A DNA stretch of 64,000 nt from Aldrovandia affinis (GCA_029706075.1 JAINUG010000115.1:1629001-1693000); one strand, 5' to 3'; positions 11,015-22,635 are shown, numbered from the stretch's first letter. Numbers and translations: made by a program. Notes: generated from the sequence alone by a model not told the origin.

Positions 11015-14000
11015 ATGGATCTCAAGGTTGCTGCTGTTGTCATCCTGTTGGCCACTGTCACCATCACCCAAGGTAAGACTGGATGCAACTATGATCTGAA
11101 GAGGTAGTAGCTCATTTAAAATCACACAGAAAGGATGTCAGGGTCCAGCAGTGTGTATTTGGGTTTGTAGCACGTTTACTCTGGACTTGAGGGTTATTGG
11201 TCATGCTGTTGTATTGTTATACATTTACATTTACATTTAAGCATTTAGCAGACGCTCTTATCCAGAGCGACTTACAAGATGTGCATTAATACAAGGTGAG
11301 AACAATCAAAGTTAGCGTACAAGATCAGTGCAGTAAAACGGCAAAAGACATCATTGCAGGCATCTGCGTATCATACCTGTAACATTGGGAAAGAAAAGGT
11401 TAGTGGGTTTTTTTTTTTTTTTTTGAACAAGTAAACAGTGGTGAAGACAATTTAGCTAGATGGACAGAGATCAGGGGTAGTGGAGTCTGAAGAGGTGGGT
11501 TTGAGTCTCTTGCGGAAGATCGGAAGTGATTCCGCAGTCCTGACCAATTGCGGGAGGTCGTTCCACCAACGAGGGACCAGGACAGAGAAGAGGCGAGACC
11601 GCGAGGAGAAGCTGCCAGGCGCCCGGAGGGATGGGGCAGTCAGTCTGCCAGCGGAGGCGGAGCGGAGAGGTCTGGAAGGGGGGTGTAGGCGTGATGAGTG
11701 ACTGGAGGTATGGGGAGCAGTACCTCTGGCCGCTTGAAAAGCAAGCACCAGTGACTTGAATCTGATGCGTGCTGCGATGGGGAGCCAGTGCAGAGAGGAG
11801 AGTAGAGGGGTGACGTGGGTGAACTTCGGCTGGTTGAACACCAGGCGAGCAGCAGCGTTCTGGACTAGTTGCAGTGGCTTGATGGCACAGGCCGGAAGGC
11901 CTGCCAGCAAGGAGTTGCAGTAGTCCAGACGTGAGATCACCAGGGCCTGGACCAGGAGTTGAGTGGCCTCTTGGGTGAGGAACGGTCGGATCCTCCGGAT
12001 GTTGTGGATGTTATATACATGTCTTATTGGCTCAATGCTTTTCTTGCATTTTAAAATGAAACCTGGTATGAATTTCTAATCGACTGTTTTCGACAGGTTT
12101 TAAAAACATAAAAAAATAAAATAAAAAAAAGGCAAACGCGATACTGGTATACATTGCAAAGAGTGTTATTGGTGTTGTATAATGCCTTTGTCAGGCCTAA
12201 TTTAGAGTACTGTGTGCAGTTCTGTGCACCACACTACAACAAAGATATAGTAGCTCTTGGAAAAGATGGGCAACTAAATTGGTTCCTGGTATCAAAGGTA
12301 AAAGTTACAAGGAAAGACATAAGACACTTAATCTTCTCAGGTTTAGCAAAAGGAGACAAGTGGGATTTGATTGAGGTTTTTAAATTCATAAATGGGATTA
12401 ATAAAGTGAACGACCAAAGATTTTTTAGGTTGAGTTCAGTTTTCAGAACAAGAGGGCAAAGGTGGAAATTAAAGGTGAATTCCAAACTGATGTCAGGAAG
12501 TATTTTATTGCACAGAAAGTTGTAAAAATGAAAGTTGCTTGCCAGGTCATGTAATGGAGTCAGAGACACTTGGAGTATTTAAATCTCCAAGTGACGCAGT
12601 ACTGGATATTCTCTAGACCAGTGGTTCTCAACCTTTTTTGTGCTCTGTACCACTAAAATATTTTCAACAATCCCCAAGTACCCCCTACCCATAATATATA
12701 TATAGGCCTATATATACATATATAGGCCTATATATACATATATATATAGGCATATACCTCACGTGTAAGCAGCCAACACAGATATTTTGATTTTAAAAAA
12801 AACATTTTATTAAGATTCACCATTAATAATTACAAAGATATTTTGATAAATAAAAAATTATAATTTAAGATTCATCATTAATAATTACAAAACAAAGCCA
12901 GCAAATCTGCAGGAAATAAGAGCCCAGGGTCTGGCATCTAACATTTAAACTTGAAATGCTTTTCACCAACAAAATACAATTAATTTATATTTATTTTGAG
13001 GTTTCAAAAAACATTTCCAAGTACCCCCTGCAATTCCCCCACGTACCACTAGGGGTACGCGTACCCCCGGTTGAGAAACAATGCTCTAGACTACGAAATG
13101 ATGAGCCTAGATGGGCCGAACAGCCTGTTAATATATAATATAATAATATATGCAGATGCTTTTATCCAAAGTGACTTACAGTAATAAATGCATACATTTT
13201 TCAGTACATGTGGTCCCAGTGGGAACCCTGTTCTTGTCTTTATGTATTCTTATGTTCTTATGTATACAAGTACATAACAAACAATACAGCAAAGCATAAC
13301 CCAGTGGTTCCTAAGCCTGTTCTCCTTTGAAACATAAGAAAAAACATTGGTGGATATATGAGGGTATTGGCAGACCACCAGTAAGCTAGTAGTATAGACC
13401 ACAGTTTAGGAACCCCTGTCCTAACCGACTGTCTGTTTCAGGTGCCACTCCCAGATGCTGTGTGACCACTCCAGATAGAGTCCCTCGACGCATATTGGTA
13501 AATGTGGAGAAGTATGAGCTTCAAAGCAGACATGGTGTCTGTGAAATTGAAGCCGTGATGTGAGTAGTCAACCAGTCAAAAAATAAATGTTTATATTGAG
13601 TAAATATATTGTATATTATATATGGTGTATATTGCATATGGTAAAATATGACATTCTAAATATAAGGAATGTTTGTATACCAAAACACCTTTTCATATGT
13701 GGACGTATTTTATAACAATGTAAAATATAGCATTTTGTCATTTACAAAATACGTATAAAATGTAATATGTGTAAAATTTCACATGGGAAAGAGGCAATAA
13801 CTGATATTTTGGAAACCTCAGCATTCCTATTCCCATACACCTTTTTCCCCCAGTTTGTCACTGAAAGAGTTGAATTTTCAACTGACCTAACTGGACAAAT
13901 AAATGTTAAATAAAAGATGTTGTCCAGTTGTGCATGCATTAAATTAATTCCTTTATTTTGTTTTCATTTATTACATTATAGCAGGTATGGTAGGTTAATA

Positions 14001-14819
14001 CATTGATTGGAAGGTAAAATATGTATTGAAATAGACTCTCCACAATGCACAATGTGCCATTGTATGGAGTCTACTAGCGTCTTAATTCTTCAGGAAGAAT
14101 ACACCACTCTGCCACAAGAAAGTCTATCAACTCACACATTTTGGGAGTAGAAAGTACTTTCTCAGGCGTTTTCCAGAATATCCGATATGTGCTCATATGT
14201 GCTCAATTGGGGTCAGATCTGTTCATTGAAAAGTCCATGACATAAGGATGACATCAGTGTAACGCTTCTTAAATTATTGGACGTGTACTAGTTCTCTATA
14301 GAGCGAGCATTGTCATCTCTAAAGACAGAAAAATTATGACATTTGCAGAAAATAAATTATTTAATATGGGGTGAAGATGATCACTCAATACAATTAAGTA
14401 ATGATTTACATCAACCATGCCTTGTAAGTGCACCGAAACCATGCCAGGAACATGTGCCCCACACCATTACAGAACCACAAGAACCATTCTCTTTGGATCA
14501 CTGTTGTGTTTAAAGTTTTTTGTTCACTACTTGTATCCCCGATAACTACTACAATGGAAGAAAAAGAATACCAAATATTATATAAATACTGTACATGTCA
14601 AAGTATGTGTATTATATTAATGTTGACAGATCGATCTGTAACTTTGTCCCATTCAGCTTGCATGTCAATGGAAAGAAGTATTGTGGCCCCCCGAAAGTAA
14701 TGAGGTTCCTGAGACAATGGAAAAAAAAGGCAAACAGAACTCAATGGACCTGGACTTGGCCTTCAAGAAGAGAGGAACCAATCAGAGCACAGGAAATAGC
14801 TCATCCAATGAGACCCTAA
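11015..14819 (+). CDS. CC chemokine, CCL27/CCL28-like, copy 1
   Basis: Three coding exons: 11015-11072, 13442-13559 and 14657-14819, joining in phases 1 and 2 with canonical GT-AG introns, the typical CC chemokine layout. The 112-residue product starts with a hydrophobic signal peptide (MDLKVAAVVILLATVTITQG). The four cysteines are at 25, 26, 53 and 68 (RCCVTT, GVCEIEA, KKYCGPP). The core RRILVNVEKYELQ..HGVCEIEAVILHV resembles CCL28 and CCL27, the epithelial chemokines that attract CCR10- or CCR3-bearing lymphocytes in mammals. A C-terminal helix (RFLRQWKKK) follows. After residue 82 the tail is ANRTQWTWTWPSRREEP and onward, in a different frame from copy 2. Intron 1 carries an L2-like LINE, a CR1-like fragment and a hAT element. 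Orthology to CCL27 versus CCL28 is not settled. Confidence 0.88.
11221..12009 (-). mobile_element. 5'-truncated L2-like LINE with reverse transcriptase C-terminus
   Basis: Lies in intron 1 of chemokine copy 1 and is absent from copy 2. The minus strand at 11452-11940 encodes the end of a reverse transcriptase ORF: SRLDYCNSLLAGLP, LQLVQNAAARLVF, LLSSLHWLPIAARIRFKSL. The 3' end at 11221 is a short TAAATG-type repeat tail preceded by the GTAAGTCGCTCTGG-type conserved 3' motif. The 5-base string GTTAT occurs at both edges (11216-11220 and 12010-12014) and only once in copy 2, as expected for a target-site duplication. Confidence 0.9.
12150..13135 (+). mobile_element. CR1-like LINE 3' fragment, copy 1
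   Basis: Plus-strand remnant of a CR1-type reverse transcriptase C-terminus: LYNAFVRPNLEYCVQFCAPHY, then a partly deleted middle and GDKWDLIEVFKFINGINKVN..RFFRLSSVFRTRG. It ends in GATGAGCCTAGATGGGCCG, the 3' terminus of the family, after being split by the hAT element at 12619-13083. Unit 2 holds the uninterrupted equivalent at about 18150-18660, and related minus-strand pieces lie at 53.12-53.32 kb. Confidence 0.75.
12619..13083. mobile_element. Non-autonomous hAT transposon
   Basis: Terminal inverted repeats CAGTGGTTCTCAACC at the left and GGTTGAGAAACAATG at the right match at 13 of 15 positions. The 8-base target duplication CTCTAGAC flanks it (12611-12618 and 13084-13091), the size expected for hAT. 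Chemokine copy 2 has the single unfilled site (CTCTAGG near 18613). No transposase is present. The inner part contains a small TATATA/GGCCTATATA repeat. Confidence 0.93.
13137..13225 (-). mobile_element. SINE 3' part, copy 1
   Basis: GCAGATGCTTTTATCCAAAG plus the following GTGACTTACAGTAATAAATGC and a GTACATGTGGTCCCAGTGGGAA end match the 3' two-thirds of the tRNA-type SINE at 62.54 kb, reversed. The second copy is at 18667-18753. Confidence 0.65.
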
Positions 14820-14921
14820 GCTAATAGTATATCCTTCTGTCGGGAGCTTTCTCTTACTGTGCACTAGTTGTTAGCCTGCTGCAATACCTGCTGAATAACT
14901 GTAAACTCATAGCCACTAGTC

Positions 14922-16070
14922 TGTGCCAGAGATCAGTGTTGTGATACAATAATAGACATAATCGTTGGCAGCTGCAAACCGTACATGTAACACAAGGAGG
15001 GACACACACAAGGGGGGGGGGGGGTGAAGACATCAACATAGATACATATTACAAGATGCAGTACTGAACATGAAAGCAGTGGTGATGACAATTAGTGGTA
15101 ATGGAGTCTGAAGAGGTGCGTTTTCAGTCTCTTGCGGAAGATGACCAGTGAGTCGGTGGTCCGTCAGGACAGAGAAGAATGCAGAATTGTTCTAGTTCCT
15201 TCAGATTCTTGGGTTGACGTTTGTGGAATACTTTTTTTAATTCAAACCACAAATGTTCAATTGGATTCAGGTCTGGAGACTGAGATGACCACATCAGACA
15301 TTGATCTTGTGCTCTGTCAACCATTTCTTAGTTGCTTTGGCCATATGTTGAGGATTGTTGTCTTGTTGAAAGGTTCAAAAAGCTTGATGTTTGTTTAATC
15401 TGACCACAAGTTCCAACTGTAGTTCAGATGTAGTTTGACGAATTCAAGATACCTTTTTTGTCATGTAGGCGTCATCGAATGGTGGCTTTAGACGACTTGT
15501 AGCCCCAAGATGCCAGGTTATTTTGGAGATCTGAACTGTGCCCCTTGGCCTTATTTTTGCCTCTCGAACCATCCGTCTCACTACACGTGGAGGCAAGATA
15601 GACTTGCGTCCTCTACCTGGCAGGTTAGCCACTGTTCCAGTGGCCTTAAACTTCCTCATAATTGACACAAGAGTAGAAAGCAGTGTCATTAACTTTTTTG
15701 TGATTTTTTACAGATCTCCTGATCTGTAGAGGTCAATAACCCTTTGTCTGATGCTTTCAGGGAGTTATTTGCCTTTCACCATGATGATGGCTGACCACAG
15801 TATTTCCAACCTGTGTGTTTCCCTCCTTTTTATACACTAGGGAAACAGGAAACCATTGTAGGCCACTGTATAGTTACATAATCTTCCAATTAACTTCAAA
15901 TAAGTTGTATATTTATGAAAATATGTTTTTCTGAACAATGGTATTAGTAATGTAGGTTTGGATCTTTCTGAATTTTGTGAGCATAAAATAAAGATCATTA
16001 CTTATATAGTTTATTTTATACAATCTCTTTTGTTTATCTTTATCAATGGTATGAATAAAAACAAAGTCTA
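14922..16070 (-). mobile_element. Second copy of the Tc1-like/L2 fragment
   Basis: Unit 2 counterpart of 8114-9269. Minus-strand transposase fragments lie at 15142-15324 ([16 protein letters not shown]) and 15444-15689 (NLPGRGRKS and onward), and the right terminal inverted repeat ends near 16067. The left terminal repeat is missing because the duplication breakpoint cut through the element, so this copy is immobile. Confidence 0.85.
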
Positions 16071-17771
16071 CTGTATATTTTGATGCATACAGTAATTATT
16101 ATTTTTATTATATTATTAATTATTATTTTCCTGTGGTTTCTAGGGATGCTTTTTACTATAATCCTATCAAATAAATAAACAAATAATACAGCCCCTGTTT
16201 TTAAATTGAATGTTCAAAAGACCATGGTATGAGCACCAAGAAATCCATTGTTCATGTTGGATGTTTTCTCATCCATGTTTAAATCCTTTTTTCTTACTTT
16301 TTCAGATTCGTAACACAAGGCAAACCCACCAAACACTTCCTGTGATGCTGCTATTATTGTATAAAAGGCCCCTTTTCCAGTTTTAAAAATGAATTATGAG
16401 GAGAGTTATCAGGAGTGTTTTCAACTTTTAACTAGACTATTTTAATTTAGGGACATTTGGTGTTACTGTATGTGCTTCATGTTTTTGTGCAAATTTAAAT
16501 GTAAATGATGCATTTTAAAGTTTTATATGTGATGGCTCCAAATAAAACCTGTTTGTTGAATTCTTAAGCTGTTGTTAGTTAAGTTTTAAAATGAACTTAA
16601 GTCCAGTGCATTACTGTGGCCAGGTTTTCATGTTAAGAAAACAACATGAGCAAGATTCAGTTTTCAAACAGTACGTTCTGTAACTAATCAGAATGGTTAA
16701 TGCCACTCTTTGATGTGGGCCAGACTGCAAAAACACACCCTTTTTTAAACGTGAGATTAATCAAAGGTGAAATTGGCAAAGCAAGGAGATAAGTAAAAAT
16801 GGGCGGAGGTGAGGAAAACTCTGCTAGGCAGAGAAGTACAAATCTGAGGTCTTGAGATTGTTATCCCGCTAAATGTTCAGTTTGGTTTAGTGCAGTCGTG
16901 CATTGGACTGAAAAGATACCTTGTCAAGCTAGTGGGAGATACAGAAGGGATAACAGATCCAACCCTTTTTACTTTAGTAGATTGGTAGACTTTGGTCTTT
17001 TCTGAAATTTCATGAACCCGCAGCTGCCCCAAAGTATTTGTTTAAAAAAACTCTTCTTGGTCAATCCGACTCTAGCTGGCAGCCCTGATTGTATGCGGCT
17101 TTTGTCCGCCCCAGGGGGTGGTGGGAGGGAAAGTTGGCATAAGCTCACTGAGGAGCAGTAGGGCATTCCTAAAGTTCCATCTCAGAGGATTATTGCCGGA
17201 TGGATATTAGCTTTAATGGGGAGGGCTCGTGTGGGGAGGGCGAATCGAAATAAATACAGGGTTGAATTGGGGGAAAAACGTAGGAAAAATTTGAAACAAA
17301 TTAAACCTAAATATGTTCTTCAAATGAACTTAAAATTATGAGGAATCCAATCACCACAGTAACACACTCATGCAGTAAAATTAAAATTGTCTTTTTTATT
17401 TTTTATTACCCCTTGAAAATAGATGGGAAATGCATTGTTTACTTTGCTCATTAATACAACAAACATGCAAATCCAATGATTTCTCAGTTGCTTGGTAATA
17501 CTATGGTGGCACGTGAAATGATAGATGCTGACTTCAAGCTCTCAAGAAAGTTCACATGTGGTGAACAGATGTGGTATGATCAAGCAACACATCTATGGTC
17601 TTTGCCAGTGTTGCTCAATGTTTCCTAAATGCCGTGTTTGTCAACAATTTCCCATGGCTTTACACTTGCACTCAGACGGTTTAGTTTTGTTTGACCCATC
17701 AATCAGGACTTGGTTGTCAGTTTCAACATTGGAGGAATTAGCCAAAAGGGGGAACAAGGTGTGGCTTAGCA

Positions 17772-17778
17772 TATATAA
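17772..17778 (+). promoter_or_regulatory. TATA box of chemokine copy 2
   Basis: TATATAA, 40 bases before the ATG at 17812. About 1.7 kb upstream is also duplicated, so the two genes begin life with the same promoter. Confidence 0.65.
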
Positions 17779-17811
17779 GCTGGGACAAGACTCAAGCTCT
17801 CATACCACACC

Positions 17812-20335
17812 ATGGATCTCAAGGTTGCTGCTGTTGTCATCCTGTTGGCCACTGTCACCATCACCCAAGGTAAGACTGGATGCAACTATGATCTGAAGAG
17901 GTAGTAGCTCATTTAAATCACACACAGAAAGGATGTCAGGGTCCAGCAGTGTGTATTTGGGTTTGTAGCACGTTTACTCTGGACTTGAGGGTTATTGGTC
18001 ATGCTGTTGTATTGTTATATACATGTCTTATTGGCTCAATGCTTTTCTTGCATTTTAAAATGAAACCTGGTATGAATTTCTAATCGACTGTTTTCGACAG
18101 GTTTTAAAAACATAAAAAAAAAAAAAAAAAAAGGCAAACGCGATACTGGTATACATTGCAAAGAGTGTTATTGGTGTTGTATAATGCCTTTGTCAGGCCT
18201 AATTTAGAGTACTGTGTGCAGTTCTGTGCACCACACTACAACAAAGATATAGTAGCTCTTGGAAAAGATGGGCAACTAAATTGGTTCCTGGTATCAAAGG
18301 TAAAAGTTACAAGGAAAGACATAAGACACTTAATCTTCTCAGGTTTAGCAAAAGGAGACAAGTGGGATTTGATTGAGGTTTTTAAATTCATAAATGGGAT
18401 TAATAAAGTGAACGACCAAAGATTTTTTAGGTTGAGTTCAGTTTTCAGAACAAGAGGGCAAAGGTGGAAATTAAAGGTGAATTCCAAACTGATGTCAGGG
18501 AAGTATTTTATTGCACAGAAAGTTGTAAAAATGAAAGTTGCTTGCCAGGTCATGTAATGGAGTCAGAGACACTTGGAGTATTTAAATCTCCAAGTGACGC
18601 AGTACTGGATATTCTCTAGGCTACGAAATGATGAGCCTAGATGGGCCGAACAGCCTGTTAAAATATAATATAATAATATATGCAGATGCTTTTATCCAAA
18701 GTGACTTACAGTAATAAATGCATACATTTTTCAGTACATGTGGTCCCAGTGGGAACCCTGTTCTTGTCTTTATGTATTCTTATGTTCTTATGTATACAAG
18801 TACATAACAAACAATACAGCAAAGCATAACCCAGTGGTTCCTAAGCCTGTTCTCCTTTGAAACATAAGAAAAAACATTGGTGGATATATGAGGGTATTGG
18901 CAGACCACCAGTAAGCTAGTAGTATAGACCACAGTTTAGGAACCCCTGTCCTAACCGACTGTCTGTTTCAGGTGCCACTCCCAGATGCTGTGTGACCATT
19001 CCAGATAGAGTCCCTCGACGCATATTGGTAAATGTGGAGAAGTATGAGCTTCAAAGCAGACATGGTGTCTGTGAAATTGAAGCCGTGATGTGAGTAGTCA
19101 ACCAGTCAACAAATAAATCTGTTTATATTGAGTAAATATATTGTATATTATATATGGTGTATATTGCATATGGTAAAATATGACATTCTAAATATAAGGA
19201 ATGTTTGTATACCAAAACACCTTTTCATATGTGGACGTATTTTATAACAACGTAAAATATAGCATTTTGTCATTTACAAAATACGTATAAAATGTAATAT
19301 GTGTAAAATTTCACATGGGAAAGAGGCAATAACTGATATTTTGGAAACCTCAGCATTCCTATTCCCATACACCTTTTTCCCCCAGTTTGTCACAGAAAGA
19401 GTTGAATTTTCAGCTGACCTAACTGGACAAATAAATGTTAAATAAAAGATGTTGTCCTGTTGTGCATGCATTAAATTAATTCCTTTATTTTGTTTTCATT
19501 TATTACATTATAGCAGGTATGGTAGGTTAATACATTGATTGGAAGGTAAAATATGTATTGAAATAGACTCTCCACAATGCACAATGTGCCATTGTATGGA
19601 GTCTACTAGCGTCTTGAATTCTTCAGGAAGAATACACCACTCTGCCACAAGAAAGTCTATCAACTCACACATTTTGGGAGTAGAAAGTACTTTCTCAGGC
19701 GTTTTTTCCAGAATATCCGATATGTGCTCATATGTGCTCAATTGGGGTCAGATCTGTTCATTGAAAAGTCCATGACATAAGGATGACATCAGTGTAACGC
19801 TTCTTAAATTATTGGACGTGTACTAGTTCTCTATAGAACGAGCATTGTCATCTCTAAAGACAGAAAAATTATGACATTTGCAGAAAATAAATTATTTAAT
19901 ATGGGGTGAAGATGATCACTCAATACAATTAAGTAATGATTTACATCAACCATGCCTTGTAAGTGCACCGAAACCATGCCAGGAACATGTGCCCCACACC
20001 ATTACAGAACCACAAGAACCATTCTCTTTTGGATCACTGTTGTGTTTAAAAGTTTTTTGTTCACTACTTGTATCCCCGATAACTACTACAATGGAAGAAA
20101 AAGAATACCAAATATTATATAAATACTGTACATGTCAAAGTATGTGTATTATATTAATGTTGACAGATCGATCTGTAACTTTGTCCCATTCAGCTTGCAT
20201 GTCAATGGAAAGAAGTATTGTGGCCCCCCGAAAGTAATCAGGTTCCTGAGACAATGGAAAAAAAGGCAAACAGAACTCAATGGACCTGGACTTGGCCTTC
20301 AAGAAGAGAGGAACCAATCAGAGCACAGGAAATAG
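17812..20335 (+). CDS. CC chemokine, CCL27/CCL28-like, copy 2
   Basis: Exons 17812-17869, 18972-19089 and 20194-20335, phases 1 and 2. The 105-residue product has the same signal peptide and the same four cysteines (25, 26, 53, 68) as copy 1. In the first part it differs at T29I (CCVTIPD) and M74I (KVIRFL). After the helix RFLRQWKK it reads RQTELNGPGLGLQEERNQ and stops earlier, because the A-run in exon 3 has seven As rather than eight. Intron 1 lacks the L2 and hAT insertions of copy 1 but keeps the CR1-like fragment. Secreted chemokine by signal peptide and cysteine pattern; receptor not deducible here. Confidence 0.88.
18150..18660 (+). mobile_element. CR1-like LINE 3' fragment, copy 2
   Basis: Same reverse transcriptase remnant as at 12.15 kb (LYNAFVRPNLEYCVQF and DLIEVFKFINGINKVN), continuing without interruption to GATGAGCCTAGATGGGCCG. 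This is the pre-hAT state of the locus. Confidence 0.75.
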
Positions 20336-20457
20336 CTCATCCAATGAGACCCTAAGCTAATAGTATATCCTTCTGTCGGGAGCTTTCTCTTACTGTGCAC
20401 TAGTTGTTAGCCTGCTGCAATACCTGCTGAATAACTGTAAACTCATAGCCACTAGTC

Positions 20458-22011
20458 ATCCGATTTACACCTATCTTTTATATACCAGTGTTTTACAGGC
20501 TTTATAGAGATGCAGAATTCTGAATATTGCTTGATTACCATGTACACACCCTAAAGATGAGAAACACAATGACACCCACCACCACCAGTATGAGGTTAAA
20601 CTGTCTCATCTCATCTCATCTTCAGCCGCTTATTCCTAGTTAGGGTCGCGGGGGGGCTGGAGCCTATCCCAGCATGCATTGGGGCGAGAGGCAGGAATAC
20701 ACCCTGGACAGGTCGCCAATCCATCGCAGGGCACTATTAAACTGTCCTCTCTGGCTAAATCATTGATTTCTATGTACTTTGTGGATGACGAGGTTGCATT
20801 GATGATGTTGACTACATGGGTCCCCATCTTTTGAGACTCCAAAGCACTGTCAATGGTCATTCTGAAAAAAAAAAATGACAAAGTGGAATATTACAAATGA
20901 TTGGTAGCGATGTGTCTGGAATGTAAGCCTCATGGTGGCTTTAACATGACTCATGAGAAGGAGTGTGACCCCTTTATCCAGTACAGTACATGCAGCTCAT
21001 TGGGCCAAACAAGGTTATTTACATGTGAGGTTCTTCTAGTTGCTACAGAAGAAATTGGTGTCTTGATGGCTTTTTCTTTTCTATTTTTGTGAACCGGATT
21101 TGTAAGAATAAAATGTAGCTGCGAATAAGGGATACCTGCCTCTTTCATTACCACCACACCATTTATTGCAAAGTCAATTAAACAAATGCCATTAAGGCAC
21201 AAAACTTCTGTTCTTGCTATCCAATTCTTTGGTGTGGGTTTGGTGTGTGTGTCTCATAGGCAACAACATGTTGTAGTATGATTCTGTGTCACAGAAGTGA
21301 ATTGGGCCACTTGGAGATGACATGAGACACTTTGAGTGTATTCTGTTTTGTAAGAAAAGTAATGATCCATAATGGTTTGGGTTATAGAAACAGGTTTTAG
21401 AGTCATCAAAACATTTTAGTATGTTTTCCAGTGTCACAGAAGTGAATAGAAATCATTGGGCCAATTTGGCCACCTTGGATAGGGCTTGGGACACCACTCA
21501 CTATGTTTTACATAGACTTAGTTGGCATGTTGTACAAAATGTACATGCACAACATTCCATAGGTATATAATGAAATGTGACTCCTTTATTGCTTTTCACA
21601 CGTGACTTTGTACACAATAAAAATATTAACTTTTTTGTATGTTCGATCTTTGATACTTTCTTCGGTATTGTGTCCACATGCTATATAAACTGAGGTGTTT
21701 CCTTTCAAATGATCCCAATCACAGTTCTTGAGCTATGAACTGTTCAAATTAAAATTCAAAAGTAGGGGGTTACAGTCAAATCACAACTCATGCTGTGGAT
21801 TCTCAAAGTCTTTAGCAAAGACAATAGCTACTGCTGATCTCTGGAATGTATTCAGCAATTGAAAACCATATGTCAGACCCTGAACAGTTCAAATAAATAT
21901 ATTAAACAATAATGCTATGACTCAATTGTCTTTACACTTGTAAAGACATACAGATGTTATTAATATCCTCACCCCAATGTACGCTTCAATCACAATTCTA
22001 AAATATGTGAT
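20458..22011. other. Downstream flank of the chemokine pair
   Basis: The first AATAAA downstream of copy 2 that I found is at 21107-21112, a possible poly(A) signal. At 20605-20735 there is an interspersed fish repeat (CTCATCTTCAGCCGCTTATT, GGAGCCTATCCCAGC, ACACCCTGGACAGGTCGCCA). Two copies of GTGTCACAGAAGTGAAT at about 21286 and 21430 suggest a decayed local duplication. No exon is supported. Confidence 0.4.
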
Positions 22012-22390
22012 ATCTCAACACAAATGTTTCAATGTAAAAGCCAAGTTATTCGCATATACAAAGAATATACTCTGTACATCTGTAAAACATCATTTATAAA
22101 TTTGGTCACACCAAATTACCAAATTATTGATATCAAAACGATGCCAAGTTACAACAAAACTTTCATGAACATATTTCACAGAAAGCTAAAATGCTTGTGT
22201 AATTTCTGTGAAATATATTGCTGAAAATGTTATAACTTTGCATCATTTTGATATCAATAATTTGGTACTTGGACCGAATTTTGGAATTGTATTTTACAGA
22301 TATACAGAGAGTATATGCTTTGCATGTGTGCGAAACTTTGTTTTGTGAAACTTTTTTTTTTTTTTACATTGAAAACGTTTTTGTTGAGAT
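22012..22390. repeat. Long imperfect palindrome (fold-back element)
   Basis: Two arms of about 180-190 bases are reverse complements of each other around a centre near 22200. Matching blocks include ATCTCAACA/TGTTGAGAT at the ends, TTTCAATGTAAAA/TTTTACATTGAAAA, ATATACTCTGTA, CCAAATTATTGATATCAAAA and its complement, and ATATTTCACAGAAA/TTTCTGTGAAATAT at the centre. It looks like a fold-back MITE. I could not fix a target duplication. Confidence 0.8.
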
Positions 22391-22493
22391 GCTAACAATA
22401 ATAATTAGAGACTTTTTGTTCCAGAATAACAAAGCACTTACATAAATTACAAGTAATGTAAACTATGTAATTTAATAATAATAATAATAATAT

Positions 22494-22635
22494 AGGCCAT
22501 TCAGCAGACGCTTTTATCCAAAGCGACATACAGTAGTGAATGCATACATTATGCAGTATATGTGGTCCAAGTGGGAATTGAACCCACAACTTAAGCGTTG
22601 TCAACGCCATGCTCTACCTACTGAGCCACACAATG
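22494..22635 (-). mobile_element. tRNA-derived SINE
   Basis: Read on the minus strand: TGTGTGGCTCAGTAGGTAGA, a B-box-like GTGGGTTCAATTCCCAC, then CACTACTGTATGTCGCTTTGG and AAAAGCGTCTGCTGAATGGC. The same family appears at 44.55 and 62.54 kb. The 3' tail resembles the 3' end of the local L2-like LINE, suggesting shared retrotransposition machinery. Confidence 0.82.

Larger units (their letters stand above)
8114..20457 (+). repeat. Head-to-tail tandem segmental duplication
   Basis: Unit 1 is 8114-14921 (6.8 kb) and unit 2 is 14922-20457 (5.5 kb). They align almost base for base, with scattered single-base differences and small indels. Each holds a Tc1 transposase remnant, about 1.7 kb of upstream DNA, a complete chemokine gene and a CR1-like LINE fragment. 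The length difference is nearly all explained by two insertions found only in unit 1: an L2-like LINE (11221-12009) and a hAT element (12619-13083). The 5-mer TAGTC occurs at the left edge (8109-8113), the junction (14917-14921) and the right edge (20453-20457). Confidence 0.93.

Noticed and set aside
10728..11099. 123-codon open frame, identical in both duplication units (also 17525-17896).
   Set aside because: It runs over the chemokine promoter and first exon in a different frame and continues into the intron. It is conserved only because the DNA was recently duplicated.
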